A DNA stretch of 64,000 nt from Halarcobacter sp. (GCA_030145305.1 JAQYVX010000001.1:1-64000), one strand, 5' to 3'; shown: positions 9,614-18,936, numbered from the stretch's first letter. Notes: generated by a model not told the origin, from the letters alone. Translations and numbers: made by a program.

Positions 9614-10830
9614 GCCAATTTAATGAAAATGTAAATAATAAATTATTAATAGACGTAGGAAGTACCTATTTTAAGCTATGTTCTAATTATGGAATAGAAC
9701 AACATTTTAGAGACTTTAATAAAAATATCTTTGATGACTTAACTTATAAATGTGGAGAAATTATTCATAAATACAAAAAGGATGATGTACATATTTGTTC
9801 TTCGGCAAATGGTGGATTAAGCACACTAATTATTGGTATTACAAACTCTTTTTCTCTTAAGTATGCAACAAATATTGCTTTTAATTCAGGTATTAACATT
9901 ATTGATACTGTTTTATGTAAAGATATTGAAAAAACTTCAGTTCCTAGTGATTTAATTGATGTTGTTATTGTTGTAGGAGGAATTGATTCTGTTTCTTCAA
10001 TTTTTGATGAAAAACTTTTTTCTTATTTAGAAAAAATAAATTACTCAAATATAGTTTATGTTGGAAGTAAAAAAGAGAGTCCTTATTTAATAAAAAATAT
10101 CGGAAATCTTGTGATTTTACCAAATATTATTACTAATAAACTTCATGTAGAAGAAGAGCATTTAAAAGAGTATTTAACAAACCTTTATCAAGCTGATATT
10201 ATGGGAAAAGAAGACATAAAACATTTATATGATATTACTTCAAACCAAATATACTCAACTCCATATATTGTAAATAAAACACTTCCTCTTATAAATACAA
10301 AATTTTCAGTAGTTGACCCTTATATCTTAATAGATATTGGCGGGGCAACGACTGATATTCATTATTCAAAAGATCTAGTTGATGAAAATATGGTAACAGA
10401 AAATGAATATGATAGATTAGTATTTAAAAAACTTGGTGTTTATAAATCAAAAGAATCCTTAATTTTTGCAGCAAAAAACAATGAGTTTGTATATGAACTA
10501 CTAGCACATTTAAAAGTAACAGAGAATATTTTTGATGAACAAAGTGAAAAAGCAACTAAAACTTTAATGCAACTTGCAATTTTTTTAGTGCTTTGTAAAG
10601 TATCATCTTTTAGAAAAGCTTATGTAAACTTAAAATTAAATGCTCTTAATTCTATTGTATTAACAGGTGGAATTACAAAAGTATTAACCCAAGAAGATAT
10701 TGAAAATATAGTTTTATTTTTTTATAAAAAAATATTAAATTCAGCTCATAATCCAAGAATTATAATGGATACAAATTATGATATTTGGACTTTAGGTATG
10801 AATCCAGATAACTTAGAAATAAAAGCGTAA
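9610..10830 (+). CDS. glmL: Glutamate mutase reactivating factor / MutL-type ASKHA ATPase
   Basis: The 406-residue protein has the actin/hexokinase phosphate loops LLIDVGSTYFKL near the start and ILIDIGGATTDIHY near residue 240, plus a late LTGGI adenosine motif. This is the GlmL/MutL family, which protects or repairs the B12 enzyme by ATP-driven exchange of damaged cofactor. Its start overlaps the epsilon-subunit stop (ATGA). The presence of a reactivase beside S and E supports an active mutase rather than relic subunits. Confidence 0.88.
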   Translation: MSQFNENVNNKLLIDVGSTYFKLCSNYGIEQHFRDFNKNIFDDLTYKCGEIIHKYKKDDVHICSSANGGLSTLIIGITNSFSLKYATNIAFNSGINIIDTVLCKDIEKTSVPSDLIDVVIVVGGIDSVSSIFDEKLFSYLEKINYSNIVYVGSKKESPYLIKNIGNLVILPNIITNKLHVEEEHLKEYLTNLYQADIMGKEDIKHLYDITSNQIYSTPYIVNKTLPLINTKFSVVDPYILIDIGGATTDIHYSKDLVDENMVTENEYDRLVFKKLGVYKSKESLIFAAKNNEFVYELLAHLKVTENIFDEQSEKATKTLMQLAIFLVLCKVSSFRKAYVNLKLNALNSIVLTGGITKVLTQEDIENIVLFFYKKILNSAHNPRIIMDTNYDIWTLGMNPDNLEIKA

Positions 10831-10841
10831 AAGGAAGAATC

Positions 10842-12416
10842 ATGTCTATAAATTGTATTAGAACACTAATTGAAGATGCAGCCATTTCTCATAAAGATAA
10901 GATTGCTATTAAATATAATGAAAAAAATATTACATATAAAGACTTATTAGCAAAAGTTAATCAAGTTGCCTTTTATTTAGAAGAGTTAGATTTACCAAAA
11001 GGTTCTAGAATTGGTATTTACTCAAATAAAGGTCTAGAACAAGTCATTGCAATATTAGCAATATTATCTACAAATTATGTTTTAGTTCCTCTAACAAAGC
11101 TTTTAAAGGCGGAACAAGTTGAATATATTATCAATGATTGTGATATTAGATGTATTATTACAGATAAACTAAAGATTGAAAATATTGAAGAAATTAACTT
11201 TGATGGTCACATTATTTCTTATGAAACAGCCCACAAAGATATTCCATCTTTTGAGGAGATTTTTAAATATTATAATAAACCCTACGAGTGTTCAGTAAAT
11301 GGTCATGAAAATGCTGTAATCACTTACTCTTTTGGAATTTCAGGAAAACCAAAAGGAATAGTAATCTCCCATAGAAATTTAATTGATTCAGCAAGAGTAG
11401 TATCACAATATTTAGATTTAAAAGAAGAAGATATTATTTCAGGAACATTAATTTTTAATCTTGATTATGGTTTGAATCAAATTTTTTGTACTTTATATAA
11501 AAGAGCAACATTAGCCTTACATAGATTTATTTTAGCAGGGGATTTCTTTAATCACTTAATAAATGATAATATAAGCGTAGTTCCTTTAATGCCTGTAAAT
11601 ATAGCTTCAATGTTTGATGAAGAAGAAAATAAACTTCCAAGTATTGAACTACTTTCAAATGTAAAAATTCTTACCTCTTCAGGAGGAAATGTAACAAGAA
11701 AGATGCTAAAAGATTTAGATAAATATTTTCCTGATGCAAAATTTTATTCTATGCATGGTTTAACAGAAGCCTTTAGATCAACCTATCTTGATCCTGCACA
11801 AATTCATATAAGACCAGATTCAATAGGGAAAGCTATTCCTGATGTTGAATTATATGTAATAAACAAAGAAGGGAAACTTTGTGAACCTAGAGAAGTTGGA
11901 GAATTAATTCATAGAGGTGGTTATATTTACAAAGGTTTTTGGAATGCAAAAGAAGAAACAAATCAAAGATTTAAATCAATTGATATTTTGAAAAATGCAA
12001 TAAATATAGAAGGCCAATTAAGAGATGAGGTAGTTGTTGCAACTGGTGATTATGTATATAAAGATGAAGAAGGGTATTTTTACTTTGTTTCAAGACATGA
12101 TGATATGATTAAAACAAGAGGCTTTAGAGTAAGCCCTTATGAAATAGAATCAGTGGTTGCAAAAAACTTTCCAATGATAGAACAATGTGCTGTTTTTTCT
12201 ATAAAAAATGAAGAAATTGAAGAAGAGATTGTAATGGTTTATTCTTCAAGAAGTGAAATTCCTCAAAAAGAAATATCATTTGAACTTAAAAAACATCTAG
12301 CTTCATATATGATTCCAAATAAAATTATTTATAAAAAATCATTACCTTTAATTCCAAGTGATAAAAATAAAATTAATAAAGAAGAACTAAAAAAAGAACT
12401 TCTTGATTCAAACTAA
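10842..12416 (+). CDS. AMP-dependent ligase, acyl-CoA/amino-acid adenylating family, last gene of the glutamate mutase operon
   Basis: This 524-residue protein has the ANL-superfamily order: a large adenylating domain, then a C-terminal cap. Visible motifs are GLTEAFRSTYLDP (A5 region), ATGDYVYKDEEGYFYFVSR and HDDMIKTRGFRVSPYEIE (A7-A8), and a late K in PSDKNKINKEEL (A10). The phosphate loop is atypical (YSFGISGKPKG in place of TSGSTGxPKG). The GLTEAFRSTY and SHRNL..SAR stretches resemble the exosortase-A-associated ligase family. It starts 11 bases after the reactivase, with AAGGAAG as ribosome site. Substrate inference: 3-methylaspartate or glutamate made by the upstream mutase. No carrier protein gene is seen nearby. 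Confidence 0.8.
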   Translation: MSINCIRTLIEDAAISHKDKIAIKYNEKNITYKDLLAKVNQVAFYLEELDLPKGSRIGIYSNKGLEQVIAILAILSTNYVLVPLTKLLKAEQVEYIINDCDIRCIITDKLKIENIEEINFDGHIISYETAHKDIPSFEEIFKYYNKPYECSVNGHENAVITYSFGISGKPKGIVISHRNLIDSARVVSQYLDLKEEDIISGTLIFNLDYGLNQIFCTLYKRATLALHRFILAGDFFNHLINDNISVVPLMPVNIASMFDEEENKLPSIELLSNVKILTSSGGNVTRKMLKDLDKYFPDAKFYSMHGLTEAFRSTYLDPAQIHIRPDSIGKAIPDVELYVINKEGKLCEPREVGELIHRGGYIYKGFWNAKEETNQRFKSIDILKNAINIEGQLRDEVVVATGDYVYKDEEGYFYFVSRHDDMIKTRGFRVSPYEIESVVAKNFPMIEQCAVFSIKNEEIEEEIVMVYSSRSEIPQKEISFELKKHLASYMIPNKIIYKKSLPLIPSDKNKINKEELKKELLDSN

Positions 12417-12441
12417 TATAGCTTTAGCTATATTAGTTTTT
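12411..12441 (+). terminator. Rho-independent terminator of the glutamate mutase operon
   Basis: A perfect 12-bp stem (arms 12411-12422 and 12427-12438) with a 4-base loop is followed by a T run. The left arm contains the stop codon of the ligase gene, so it ends this transcript. Confidence 0.9.
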
Positions 12442-12542
12442 ATACTTTCTATCTTTTTCTAATAATTTTTAATATTACACTTTTTTTCTACTTTTTTTTA
12501 TTACACTTATAAAAGAAAAGAAATTTAACAAAAAACGGAATT

Positions 12543-12556
12543 TTGATATAAATCAA
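12543..12556. promoter_or_regulatory. FNR/CRP-type palindrome upstream of cytochrome c gene
   Basis: TTGATATAAATCAA is a perfect match to the TTGAT-N4-ATCAA consensus of FNR-class regulators. It lies 59 bases before the cytochrome start codon, in a position suited to activation. The sequence match is direct; oxygen- or nitrosative-responsive control is inferred from the family. Confidence 0.65.
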
Positions 12557-12614
12557 AGCAAAATTAAGTTTATTAAGTTAAAATTCTAAGAAATAATTAA
12601 AAAAGGATTCAGAA

Positions 12615-12890
12615 ATGAAAAAAATCGTACTTCTTACATCTATCTTAGCATGTGTTGCCTTCGCTAACCCATATGCAAAATGTGTTGCATGTCATGGCGC
12701 AAACGGAGAAAAAGTTGCTTTAGGTAAATCAAAAGTTATGAAAGATATGACAAAAGCTGAAATTATAACTTCATTAAAAGGTTATAAAGATGGTACTTAC
12801 GGTGGACCAATGAAAGGTGTTATGATACCTCAAGTTAAATCATTATCTGATGCTGATATCGAAGCAATCGCTAACCAAATCGGAAAATAA
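12615..12890 (+). CDS. Small periplasmic c-type cytochrome (c553-like)
   Basis: The 91-residue precursor has a cleavable signal (hydrophobic ILACVAFA followed by NPYAK) and a single heme motif C23-V-A-C26-H27. A distal methionine candidate lies in KGVMIPQ, consistent with a class I monoheme electron carrier. The start follows AAAAAGGATT. A perfect FNR-type box sits upstream, so expression probably follows oxygen limitation. It is closely related in pattern to the second cytochrome at 30745-31047 (both share CxGCHGANGEK-type and GYKDGxYGG segments). Confidence 0.88.
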   Translation: MKKIVLLTSILACVAFANPYAKCVACHGANGEKVALGKSKVMKDMTKAEIITSLKGYKDGTYGGPMKGVMIPQVKSLSDADIEAIANQIGK

Positions 12891-12912
12891 TAAAGTAATA
12901 AAGTAATATAGT

Positions 12913-12940
12913 TTATAGAGTAGAAAATTCTACTCTATAA
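12913..12940. terminator. Hairpin after cytochrome c gene, possible terminator
   Basis: Arms at 12913-12925 and 12928-12940 form a long near-perfect stem between the cytochrome gene and the convergent GGDEF gene. No clear T tract follows on either strand, so termination is plausible but unproven. Confidence 0.45.
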
Positions 12941-12979
12941 ATATCAAAATTTAAAACTACATGATTTGCAAGTTTTTAC

Positions 12980-13819
12980 TTAAGCAAATTCAATTCTATC
13001 TCTTCCATTATTTTTTGCAATATACAAACCATCATCAGCACGTTTTATCATTTCTTCTTTTGAAGAACATTCTTTATAAAAAGAAACTCCCATACTAACT
13101 GTAACAGAAATATCTCTTTTACTATGGTAGATTCGTTGCGATTTAATATCAAGTCTTAGATTATTTAACTTTGATATAATTTCACCTTTTGAAATAAAAG
13201 AAAGAATAATAAATTCCTCTCCCCCATATCGATAAACTTCACCATTTAATAATCTTGCATGATCTTTAAGCTTTTCCCCTAGATAAATAAGCACTCTATC
13301 CCCAGTATCATGACCAAAATTATCATTCACCCCTTTAAATCTATCCACATCAATAAATATTGCGCATAATTGTGATGAATTATTTTGATTTATGAACATA
13401 CCTAAGTCATTTTCCATTTTTCTTCTATTATAAACACCAGTTAAATGGTCACGATTTATACTATCTTCAAGTTCGGCTTTTTCTCTTAAAAGTTCTTCTA
13501 TAAGTGTGTCTTTATAGTCTTCACTTATATCTGTATTTCTTTGCTCTTGAATCTTTCCTAAATGAAACTCAAAAATATCTTTTTTAAAAGAGTAATCGAT
13601 TTTTTCACACTCAATTGTAAGTTGTGGTTTATCCTCGCCTAAACCATTAGTAATTATAAGTTTATCTATTTGTTTTATACTATATTTTATTCTATCATTT
13701 TCAATTTTAGGTTCAAGTAACTCTTTTTTCCAATATTTAGAAGTCATTTTTTCTAAAATTTGTACTTTTTTAAATTGAATATCTTTGAAAAGTTCTTTAT
13801 CTACGGAAATTTTATACAT
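12980..13819 (-). CDS. GGDEF-domain diguanylate cyclase
   Basis: The C-terminal ~165 residues form a GGDEF domain. It begins at DHLTGVYNRRKME, has the metal aspartate in FIDVDRFKGVNDNFGHDTGD, and the active-site loop YRYGGEEF (GGEEF variant). This predicts synthesis of cyclic di-GMP from two GTP. The N-terminal ~115 residues have no recognised sensor motif and no membrane segment, so the protein is probably cytoplasmic. I chose the ATG at 13819; an in-frame TTG at 13834 would add five residues, and neither has a convincing ribosome site. Confidence 0.87.
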   Translation of the reverse strand: MYKISVDKELFKDIQFKKVQILEKMTSKYWKKELLEPKIENDRIKYSIKQIDKLIITNGLGEDKPQLTIECEKIDYSFKKDIFEFHLGKIQEQRNTDISEDYKDTLIEELLREKAELEDSINRDHLTGVYNRRKMENDLGMFINQNNSSQLCAIFIDVDRFKGVNDNFGHDTGDRVLIYLGEKLKDHARLLNGEVYRYGGEEFIILSFISKGEIISKLNNLRLDIKSQRIYHSKRDISVTVSMGVSFYKECSSKEEMIKRADDGLYIAKNNGRDRIEFA

Positions 13820-13957
13820 ATGTAATATTAGCAATTGTGTACTTAAACCATAAAAATGTTATTTTATATTATAAGTTAAAATTATAATAAAACTTATCAA
13901 TAATTAATCTAATTTTATGTATCATTCCCAAAATTTATACCAATAATAAGGATTGAT

Positions 13958-15121
13958 ATGCAACTTAGAGAAAAATTTAACCCTATGTGTTTTTTAGGTG
14001 CCCTAGGAGCAGGTGGGCTTTCTGTTTCTTTTTTTATGTACCTGATGTTTTTAGTTCCCCATGAAGGTACTCCAATGGCAACATTTAATCATATATTTCC
14101 AAAACTTATAGAAGGAACATGGTTATCTTTTGTAATTGCTTTCTCTTTAGTATTTATTATAGCTTTTGCTTTTTTTCATTTTAAACTACTTTATTGGAAT
14201 ACAAAGCAATTTAATTTATACAAAAAAACAGAAGCTTACAATACTTTAGTGAATTCAAATGCTGAGATTACACTTATGACAATACCTTTGACATATGCTA
14301 TGACTATTAATGTATGTTTTGTATTAGGTGCTGTTTTTGTTCCAAATTTATGGACAGTTGTTGAGTATATGTTTCCATTTGCAATTCTTGGATTTATGGT
14401 AACAGGTTATTATTCTTTAAAAATAACTTTTGAATATTTTTCAAGACTTTTAACAAAAGGTGATTTTGATTTTACAAAAAACAATAATTTATCTCAAATG
14501 ATTTCAATATTTGCCCTTGCTATGGTTGCCGTTGGATTTGCAGCACCTGGAGCGATGAGTCATAATCTAACGATAAATGCAATTGGTATTTTTGGAGCTT
14601 TATTCTTTGGTTCATTTGCTATATTACTTTTGATTATAAAAATGACAATGGGATTTAAAAATATGTTTGAACAAGGAGTTTCTGTAGAAGCTTCACCTTC
14701 TTTATGGATTATTATTCCTATTTTAACTCTATTAGGAATTATGATGATTAGAGTTACTTTTGGACTTGATCATAATTTTGCAGCACAAGTAAATAAGTCT
14801 TCATTATTTACTTTAACATCAGTAATTTTTTCTATTCAAATTATTTTTGGAATTCTTGGATATAAAGTTATGAAGATAAATGGTTACTTTGAAAAATATA
14901 TTGACGATGAAAATACAAAATCATCAGTTGCTTTTGCTCTTATTTGTCCAGGCGTAGCATTTATGGTATTTGGAATGTTCTTTATTAACTTTGGACTTAC
15001 ATACAATGGCGTAATTGAAAAATATTCAATAGCTTATTTTGTGTTGATGTTACCTTTTATTTTTGTTCAATATAGAACTATACTTTTCTTCTTTAAACTT
15101 AAAAAGAAATTCAAAATCTAA
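13958..15121 (+). CDS. TehA/SLAC1-like (TDT family) membrane transporter
   Basis: The protein has 387 residues and about ten transmembrane helices spread evenly along its length. The pattern GALGAGGLSVSFFMYLM at the start and repeated helix-Gly-Pro breaks resemble the TehA/SLAC1 anion-channel fold (tellurite resistance/dicarboxylate transporter). The substrate is not readable from sequence. It stands alone: the GGDEF gene is divergent and the SDR gene starts 132 bases downstream. A more specialised Campylobacterota subfamily is possible. Confidence 0.65.
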   Translation: MQLREKFNPMCFLGALGAGGLSVSFFMYLMFLVPHEGTPMATFNHIFPKLIEGTWLSFVIAFSLVFIIAFAFFHFKLLYWNTKQFNLYKKTEAYNTLVNSNAEITLMTIPLTYAMTINVCFVLGAVFVPNLWTVVEYMFPFAILGFMVTGYYSLKITFEYFSRLLTKGDFDFTKNNNLSQMISIFALAMVAVGFAAPGAMSHNLTINAIGIFGALFFGSFAILLLIIKMTMGFKNMFEQGVSVEASPSLWIIIPILTLLGIMMIRVTFGLDHNFAAQVNKSSLFTLTSVIFSIQIIFGILGYKVMKINGYFEKYIDDENTKSSVAFALICPGVAFMVFGMFFINFGLTYNGVIEKYSIAYFVLMLPFIFVQYRTILFFFKLKKKFKI

Positions 15122-15133
15122 TTTTTCTCTTTT

Positions 15134-15161
15134 TCTGGAAAAGTTGTATGACTTTTCCAGA
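15134..15161 (+). terminator. Hairpin after transporter gene, possible terminator
   Basis: Perfect 11-bp arms (15134-15144 and 15151-15161) with a six-base loop lie 12 bases after the stop codon. The following sequence is only moderately T-rich, so this may be a weak terminator. Confidence 0.5.
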
Positions 15162-15252
15162 TATTATTGTAAACCTAGTTGACATAAATTTTATTTTGTT
15201 ATATAATCAAAATTATATTACAAATTATAAATAAATTATTAAAAGGTAGAAA

Positions 15253-15960
15253 ATGAATTTAGAAAATAAAATTGCTTTAATAACAGGTGCAAATGGTGGA
15301 CTGGGAGAAGCAATTGTAAAGAGACTTTTAGAAAAGAATATAAAAAAAATATATTGTGGTGTTAGACTTGAAAATAGTGGAAAAACTTTAGAAACTTTAT
15401 CAGATAAAATATCAATTATTCAATTAGATTTAACAAATACAAAAATGCTAGAAGAAAATCTAGCTAATATTGAAAATATAGACTTACTTATAAATAATGC
15501 TGGAATTAATAGTGGAAAAAGAGTATTAGATAATGAAAATATTGATTTTAATATTAACCTTCATGGAACACTTAAAATGATACAAATATTAACTCCTAAA
15601 ATTAATACTGGCGGTAGTATAGTAAATGTAACTTCTGTACTTGCTTTATGTAATCTTCCTATCTTAGGACTATATTCAGCTTCAAAAAGTGCACTACATT
15701 CAGTAACACAAGCTTTAAGAGCTGAAGTTAGTTCAAAAGAAATTCAAGTTCTTGAAGTCTTACCAGGACCTATTGACACTAAAATGAATCTAGATGATGC
15801 ACCAAAAGCATCTACAAAAGACGTTTCAAGTGAAATTATAAAAGCAATACAAACAAAAGAAGATGAAGTTTATCCTGATGATTTTTCAAAGTATGTAAAA
15901 GAAGCTTTAAAAAATAAACCTAAAGATATAGAAAAACAATTCGCACAATCTGTAAGTTAA
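15253..15960 (+). CDS. Short-chain dehydrogenase/reductase (SDR)
   Basis: This classical 235-residue SDR has the cofactor motif TGANGGLGE near residue 13, the structural LLINNAG motif near residue 78, and the catalytic Tyr and Lys in YSASKSA near residue 140, with a Ser in NVTSVLAL before it. It should reduce or oxidise a small carbonyl/alcohol substrate with NAD(P)H. The substrate is unknown. It is transcribed alone from an AT-rich upstream region and followed by a strong terminator. Confidence 0.88.
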   Translation: MNLENKIALITGANGGLGEAIVKRLLEKNIKKIYCGVRLENSGKTLETLSDKISIIQLDLTNTKMLEENLANIENIDLLINNAGINSGKRVLDNENIDFNINLHGTLKMIQILTPKINTGGSIVNVTSVLALCNLPILGLYSASKSALHSVTQALRAEVSSKEIQVLEVLPGPIDTKMNLDDAPKASTKDVSSEIIKAIQTKEDEVYPDDFSKYVKEALKNKPKDIEKQFAQSVS

Positions 15961-15989
15961 AATAAAAAATTAAAATATTTTAATAAGAA

Positions 15990-16022
15990 AAAGAAAGGAG
16001 CTTTTTAGCCTTTCTTTTTTTA
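15990..16022 (+). terminator. Rho-independent terminator after SDR gene
   Basis: AAAGAAAGG (15990-15998) pairs with CCTTTCTTT (16009-16017), followed by further Ts. It lies 30 bases past the SDR stop codon. Confidence 0.8.
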
Positions 16023-16098
16023 ACAAGAAAAATTATTATTTATATAACCTTAAATATATCATAAGAAAGTTATACTTTTAAATAAAAGGATATAATCT

Positions 16099-17442
16099 AT
16101 GTTTTCAAGTTCTTCAAAACCTTCAATATTTTCAAAATTCTTAAACAATTTAAAATACATACTTATATTTTCAATTGTTTTCTTTTTTACAGCTTGTAGT
16201 CAAAAAGATGTACAAATTGCTGATTTAAAAAATTATTCACAAAATCCCTTTTCATATACTAAAGATTTAAATATAAAACTTGAGAATCAAGGTGATTATT
16301 TAGATGATTATTTAAAAAACTTTTTTCTTCCTTGGAATATAAAAGAACTATCTTATACAAAAAGTGAAGCTTCATGGGGAAATATCTACACAAAAAAACA
16401 AATATATTTAGAAAACCATAATTTAGCTCCAAAAGAATGGTTTGAAAAGCAAACTCTAAACTCAAATTTTAATGACTATAATACTATTTTAAAAAAAGCA
16501 ATTACAAGAAAAAACTCCAATTTAAGAGTATTCCCTACAAAAGATAACATGTTTTTTAATCCTTTAAAAGCAGGAGAAGGTTTTCCCTTTGATTATAATC
16601 AAAACTCTAGTATAAAAATAAATACTCCACTTCTAATTTCCCATTACTCAAAAGATAAAGCTTGGGCCTTTGTTCAATCACATCTTGCCCTAGGTTGGAT
16701 TAGAATTGATAATATAACTTTTGTAGATGAAGATTTTATAAATAAATTTAAGACAAATGATTATTATATTTCAATAAAAGAATCTTTTCCTATTTTTAAC
16801 ATAACAAAAGATAAAAATATACCTTTTATAGAAAGTATAAAAATAGGTACCCTCTTCCCCAAAATGGGAGAAAAATATTTGATAGCTTCTAATTCTAAAA
16901 ATGGTATTGAAAAAATCGATATAGATAATTACAATATTTCAAAACTTCCTCTAAGTTTAACTAATAAAAATCTAAGTCTACTTGCAAGGGAATTTATGGG
17001 AGAACTTTACTCTTGGGGTGGCTTAAACAATCATAGAGATTGCTCTAGTTTTACTCAGGATTTCTTTGCACCTTTTGGAATATATTTAAAAAGAAATTCA
17101 AAAGAACAAACTTTAAATCACAAATATATAGACTTATCAAGCTTTAATGATGAAGAAAAAAAAGAATTCATATTAAAGAATGCCATACCTTTTTTAAGTC
17201 TTGTTTATTTAAAAGGTCATATTATGCTTTATATTGGAAATAAAAACAATGAACCTTTAGTTATGCATAATATGTGGGGAGTTAATACTTGGGAGTTCTT
17301 ATTTAAAGAAGGAAGACATGTGGTAGGGAAAACTGTCATTACAACTTTAGAACCTGGAAGTGAGTTATTTAATGCTAATAAAAACAAGACTTTATTAAGA
17401 AGAATACAAGGAATTGTATTTCTTAATGAAAAAAAGGATTAA
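16099..17442 (+). CDS. SH3-domain NlpC/P60 peptidoglycan hydrolase lipoprotein
   Basis: The 447-residue protein starts with a lipoprotein signal ending FFFTACSQ. The middle region has SH3b-like strands with conserved Trp/Gly (KAWAFVQSHLALGWI). The C-terminal NlpC/P60 domain shows the catalytic triad pattern: Cys315 in RDCSSF, His374 in GHIMLYIG and His390 in VMHNMWG. It should cleave D-gamma-glutamyl-diaminopimelate bonds in cell-wall peptides from the periplasm. The layout of N-terminal segment, two SH3b-like regions and NlpC resembles secreted muropeptide endopeptidases of delta/epsilon-class bacteria. Confidence 0.85.
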   Translation: MFSSSSKPSIFSKFLNNLKYILIFSIVFFFTACSQKDVQIADLKNYSQNPFSYTKDLNIKLENQGDYLDDYLKNFFLPWNIKELSYTKSEASWGNIYTKKQIYLENHNLAPKEWFEKQTLNSNFNDYNTILKKAITRKNSNLRVFPTKDNMFFNPLKAGEGFPFDYNQNSSIKINTPLLISHYSKDKAWAFVQSHLALGWIRIDNITFVDEDFINKFKTNDYYISIKESFPIFNITKDKNIPFIESIKIGTLFPKMGEKYLIASNSKNGIEKIDIDNYNISKLPLSLTNKNLSLLAREFMGELYSWGGLNNHRDCSSFTQDFFAPFGIYLKRNSKEQTLNHKYIDLSSFNDEEKKEFILKNAIPFLSLVYLKGHIMLYIGNKNNEPLVMHNMWGVNTWEFLFKEGRHVVGKTVITTLEPGSELFNANKNKTLLRRIQGIVFLNEKKD

Positions 17443-17514
17443 AGTTATATATTTCTCCTACAAAGAGTTAAACTAAAATGATAAGCTAACAATATTAATT
17501 AAAAAGGCTAGAAG

Positions 17515-18936
17515 ATGAAAGTTTTATTGACAGGTTCTACAGGATATATTGGAAGAAGACTAAAAGAAAAACTTTTAGAAAAGAAAGATATAAGCTTAAG
17601 ATTGTTTGCAAGAAATAAAAAAACTTTATCTTCAAGAAGCATAAAGAATGTTGAAGTTGTAGAAGGTGATACTTTTGATAAAGAGAAATTAAGAGAAGCC
17701 TTAAAAGACGTTGACATTGCCTTTTATCTAATTCACTCTTTAAGTAATAAAGATTATAAAGACCTTGATAAAATCTCTGCACAAAACTTTTTAGACATTG
17801 CAAATGAATGTGGGGTAAAAAGAATAATCTATTTAGGCGGATTGGGAGTAAAAAATGAAAATACGAGTAAGCACCTTTTAAGTAGAATTGAAACAGGAGA
17901 AATTTTAAGTTCTAATAAAAACGTACAAAATATTTGGATTAGAGCAGGTGTTATAATTGGTTCAGGAAGTACAAGTTTTGAAATAATTAGAAATCTAACC
18001 GAAAAACTTCCAATAATGACAACTCCAAAGTGGGTAGAAACTAAAGCACAACCAATTGCCGTTGATGATGTAATTAAATATTTAGTGGAATCCTTATATA
18101 TAAAAGAAACTAAAAATTTAATTATTGATATTGGGGCAGAACAATTAAGATATAAAGAAATGATGCTTCAAACTGCTGAAGCTTTGGGATTAAAAAGAAT
18201 AATTATTCCCTTACCTTTTTTATCTATAACTTTATCTTCTTATTGGCTAAATCTTTTTACTCCTGTTCCTTTTACCGTAGCAAAAGCTTTAATCGAGGGC
18301 CTAAAATCAGAAGTGCTTATACAAAATCAAAATGCAAAAAAATACTTCCCAAAAATCGAACCCCTTTCTTTTATAATTGCTGTAAAAAAAGCCGTTAAAG
18401 AGATAGAAACAAATCAAGTAATAAGTAGATGGACAGATACTTCAGGAAAAATTTGGGATAAAAACCATACAAAAGAGATTGCAGATGCAATATTTTTTGA
18501 CAGGAAAGAGAAAGATATAACTAACTTATCAAAAGAAAATATTTATAAAGCTTTTACCTCAATTGGAGGAGAAAATGGTTGGTTTACATATGATTTTTTA
18601 TGGGGAATTAGAGGCTTTATAGATAAGATGATTGGCGGAGTTGGATTAAAAAGAGGAAGAAGAGATCAAAGTAAATTAAGAATTGGCGAGAGTTTAGATT
18701 TTTGGAAAGTTGTTGATGTAAAAGAGAATGAAAGACTTTTACTTTATGCACAAATGAAAGTTCCAGGAAATGCTTGGTTGGAGTTTAAAATTGAGGATAA
18801 TAAGCTTATTCAATCCGCTTATTACTACCCAAAAGGTGTTTTAGGAAGGTTATATTGGTATAGCTTAGTTCCTATTCATTATTTGGTATTTAATAATATG
18901 ATTAATAGTATTATAAAAAAAGCTGAAAAGAAATAG
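17515..18936 (+). CDS. NAD(P)-binding SDR-like protein with DUF2867-type C-terminus
   Basis: The N-terminal ~220 residues form an atypical extended SDR/NmrA-like Rossmann domain starting MKVLLTGSTGYIGRRL. The C-terminal half contains ENGWFTYDFLWGIRGFIDK and a GGVGLKRGRRD segment followed by beta-rich WLEFKIEDN, the pattern of the DUF2867 region found fused to such domains (E. coli YbjT relatives). The enzyme activity is unknown. It is co-directional with the NlpC gene (72 bases apart) and convergent with the RND pump. Confidence 0.8.
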   Translation: MKVLLTGSTGYIGRRLKEKLLEKKDISLRLFARNKKTLSSRSIKNVEVVEGDTFDKEKLREALKDVDIAFYLIHSLSNKDYKDLDKISAQNFLDIANECGVKRIIYLGGLGVKNENTSKHLLSRIETGEILSSNKNVQNIWIRAGVIIGSGSTSFEIIRNLTEKLPIMTTPKWVETKAQPIAVDDVIKYLVESLYIKETKNLIIDIGAEQLRYKEMMLQTAEALGLKRIIIPLPFLSITLSSYWLNLFTPVPFTVAKALIEGLKSEVLIQNQNAKKYFPKIEPLSFIIAVKKAVKEIETNQVISRWTDTSGKIWDKNHTKEIADAIFFDRKEKDITNLSKENIYKAFTSIGGENGWFTYDFLWGIRGFIDKMIGGVGLKRGRRDQSKLRIGESLDFWKVVDVKENERLLLYAQMKVPGNAWLEFKIEDNKLIQSAYYYPKGVLGRLYWYSLVPIHYLVFNNMINSIIKKAEKK

